The notes below the pieces were generated by a model. It worked only from the letters and a program-made list of their open reading frames with translations. It did no database searches and was not told the DNA's origin. The translations under genes and the position numbers were made by a program. From positions 3,013,501 through 3,077,500 of the forward strand of contig NZ_CP079800.1 of the NCBI RefSeq assembly GCF_028869115.1: a stretch of DNA of 64,000 nucleotides. Direction: 5' to 3'. Each line of letters opens with the position of its first letter. The stretch's first letter is position 1. Below are positions 62,213 through 64,000 of this stretch, in pieces. The DNA is from Pseudemcibacter aquimaris. GTDB taxonomy: Bacteria > Pseudomonadota > Alphaproteobacteria > Sphingomonadales > Emcibacteraceae.

Positions 62213-64000
62213 TCACAGAACTGGTTCTGAATTAATTTCTTTAATTAAATTTTGAAGTTCTGGTGACCTTGAAACCGGTTTATTTAGAAATCTTTTCAAG
62301 TTGCTCATGACAGCAATAAGTTCAGATTGTGATTGAGCCACATCTGACATATCACTCTTTTCCATACTTTTCAGAATTTCGTCAATCAAAGCATTGGCGT
62401 TATTAATCATTAGATCCGATGATGAACCGGCAAATGATATTTTTTCACCAAGCCTCTTCACGGCCATGCCCACTTTCTGCTGCATGACAAGTTGGCTTTC
62501 TTGCTGATTTTCGGTAATAACATCGCCATCTTTATTCACGGATCGGTGAATGCTTTGTGCGGCTTGTCTGTTATATGAACTGGCAAGGAGCGATTTTTGA
62601 ACTTTGATCAAATTATCAATTATTTGTCTGCTTTCCGTCAGGGCGAAATAATTGCCAAGGCCATCACGGCTAAAGATCAAATTGTCATTCTGTACAATGG
62701 CTTTTTTCATGAAATCAACGATCTGCGAAGCGTTATAGTATTTGTCCTGATCACTAAAGGCGAGGATATAGCTATAAAGTTTCCTAAGCGCTTTAACATC
62801 AATATCAAGATCATATTTATCAGAAGAGAACCCACCTAGCAGTTCCGCATATTGACTAAAAAATCGATCAGACCCTTTAAGTTTTTCCCTGATAATAGCA
62901 AGGTCCTTTTTCTGTCTTAAAGAAAGTCTTAATTCATCCAATGATTCCAAAAGATTTTGTTCAAGGTTATTGAGTTCATCATTTTCAAGCTTTTCCGCAA
63001 TATCCCATAACATATCAACGGCAACATCCGGATCATTATCATTAGCCGGATTAACTAACCGCCAATAGGCGGACCTTAATGCCATATAATAAACAGCCGG
63101 CAGCCCTTCTGTCTCGCCCAACAATCCCATGGATTTAATTCGTCTGGCGAGCAGGTTTTTATCATAATCTCCGGCTCTTAATTCTTCGCGTAATGAAATA
63201 AGATTTAGTGCCACCGGATGATTATAATCCTTTTCAGGAATATGGACATCATCAAGATTTAATGTGGTCTGTTGTCCTGCTTCATCCTCAACCATTAATT
63301 GGATGGTTACCTTTTCCCCGGAAAATTCAGAACCGGTAAAATTGGCATAATATATACTGTTCATGGATTTAACGGAATTAATCGCGAGAGCCTGACGATC
63401 TGATTTTTCACCGTACCCATCCAATATTGCCAATTCGGTTTTCATAATTTTGCGGTCATCATCGACATCAACCTTGAAAGCCAGATATCCTTTATTATTT
63501 TCATATTCTTCAATATAAAATTGATCGATGTCTGGTGCTTCGTCATCAATGGCAATGATCGGTAATGTTGTAATAACGTACGACCCTTGTTTTAAAGACC
63601 ATGACGTTTGTAAATCAATATTAATACTGGCTTTAAATATGCCTTCTTCTTTTTCTTCAAAAGAATATTCTTGACCATCCGACAGAACAACTTGTGGTGC
63701 CCATTTCGTTCCTTTTACCTCTAGCTCCAGGATACTACCCTCATGAATTGGGTTGATGTCTTCATAACCATCCTCATTTAAGGTTAGTTCTTTATGTAAT
63801 GAATCCTGTTCCAAGTATGTGGGCGGTGTTAACGTCGCCGTAATATCCGGCATATCATATTGAAATAATGCTCTAGGTTTAAAGGCCGTTTCACTAAGCC
63901 GCAAAAAATCACCGCCACTCGCAATACCGCCAATTAATACGGCTAGTAAAACAACTGATATCCTTCGTTTCATATAGGCATGATTAAATTTAATTTTTCC
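62213..64000 (-). CDS. DUF4175/TIGR02302-family membrane protein (C-terminal part, runs off the window)
   Basis: From an ATG at 63973 the chain shows a membrane segment (ISVVLLAVLIGGIASGG), then Ig-like beta domains (ITATLTPPTYLEQDS and following), a long helical middle rich in E, D and K, and a helical tail (LVMQQKVGMAVKRLGEKI). This matches the C-terminal two thirds of alphaproteobacterial TIGR02302 proteins, which are usually 800 residues or longer. The frame stays open through the last 27 bases of the window, so the true start is very likely beyond 64000, leaving an N-terminal membrane part outside. Function is unknown, presumably in the envelope. Confidence 0.8.
   Translation of the reverse strand, partial: GKIKFNHAYMKRRISVVLLAVLIGGIASGGDFLRLSETAFKPRALFQYDMPDITATLTPPTYLEQDSLHKELTLNEDGYEDINPIHEGSILELEVKGTKWAPQVVLSDGQEYSFEEKEEGIFKASINIDLQTSWSLKQGSYVITTLPIIAIDDEAPDIDQFYIEEYENNKGYLAFKVDVDDDRKIMKTELAILDGYGEKSDRQALAINSVKSMNSIYYANFTGSEFSGEKVTIQLMVEDEAGQQTTLNLDDVHIPEKDYNHPVALNLISLREELRAGDYDKNLLARRIKSMGLLGETEGLPAVYYMALRSAYWRLVNPANDNDPDVAVDMLWDIAEKLENDELNNLEQNLLESLDELRLSLRQKKDLAIIREKLKGSDRFFSQYAELLGGFSSDKYDLDIDVKALRKLYSYILAFSDQDKYYNASQIVDFMKKAIVQNDNLIFSRDGLGNYFALTESRQIIDNLIKVQKSLLASSYNRQAAQSIHRSVNKDGDVITENQQESQLVMQQKVGMAVKRLGEKISFAGSSSDLMINNANALIDEILKSMEKSDMSDVAQSQSELIAVMSNLKRFLNKPVSRSPELQNLIKEINSEPVL

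Overview
The window is a gene-dense piece of an alphaproteobacterial chromosome, moderately AT-rich by eye. The assignment rests on gene content and order: a SUV3-type helicase, an HslR-like S4 protein, a 7Fe/8Fe ferredoxin and CarD in one direction; metX-metW facing hisC-tyrA; ftsE-ftsX divergent from an MJ0042 zinc-ribbon/DUF3426 gene; a CpdR-like receiver; DUF2125 and DUF4175/TIGR02302 proteins; and a CtrA-type TTAA-N7-TTAA site. The secreted and lipoprotein hydrolases (penicillin acylase, PhoD, M13, M48, DmpA, FAH-like) suit a free-living, peptide-using heterotroph. A marine Kordiimonadales/Emcibacterales-like lineage is a guess. I see no tRNA, rRNA, insertion sequence, prophage or CRISPR array.

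Layout. 0-5.7 kb: YkgJ-like protein and lipoprotein, isoaspartyl peptidase, an opposing operon (esterase, TSUP permease, D-cysteine desulfhydrase-like enzyme) and a LysE exporter. 5.7-9 kb: tandem universal stress protein behind an FNR/FixK-type box, then a YjiH-type permease paired with a 2OG-Fe(II) oxygenase and preceded by a 21-codon leader ORF. 9-15.4 kb: penicillin acylase lipoprotein, a short reductive-dehalogenase-like Fe-S protein, PhoD, and a PepSY membrane protein behind a Fur-type palindrome. 15.4-24.8 kb: an orphan low-complexity protein behind a CtrA site, SNase and M48 proteins, two MFS carriers and an LplT-PlsC-acyl-ACP synthetase fusion. 24.8-30.7 kb: a complete RND efflux operon. 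30.8-38 kb: a degenerate PPP-fold protein, CarD, ferredoxin, TerB, TetR, aspartic protease, S4 protein and helicase. 38-48.8 kb: DmpA-like peptidase, Lrp/AsnC regulator with an ALDH7 dehydrogenase, feoAB, two exported FAH-like proteins, etfBA with 3-hydroxyacyl-CoA dehydrogenase, and a YHS protein. 48.8-64 kb: M13 peptidase, a candidate small RNA, a methyltransferase, metW/metX, hisC/tyrA, DUF2125, an outer-membrane barrel, plsC/ydcF/ftsX/ftsE, zinc-ribbon protein, CpdR-like regulator, and a DUF4175 gene running off the right edge.

Working together. Iron supply (feoAB and the PepSY protein, both with Fur-like sites) feeds the Fe-S and flavin enzymes. Amino-acid metabolism is represented by ALDH7, D-cysteine desulfhydrase, LysE, metX/W, hisC and tyrA. 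Envelope work is shared by ftsEX, PlsC, the Aas fusion and the RND pump. The most novel-looking element is an intergenic unit at 50,988-51,117: a promoter overlaid by an AT-rich palindrome driving a roughly 95-nt transcript with a 5' hairpin, a C/U-rich stretch able to pair with Shine-Dalgarno sequences, and an intrinsic terminator. No protein gene ends upstream of that terminator on the same strand for over 2 kb.
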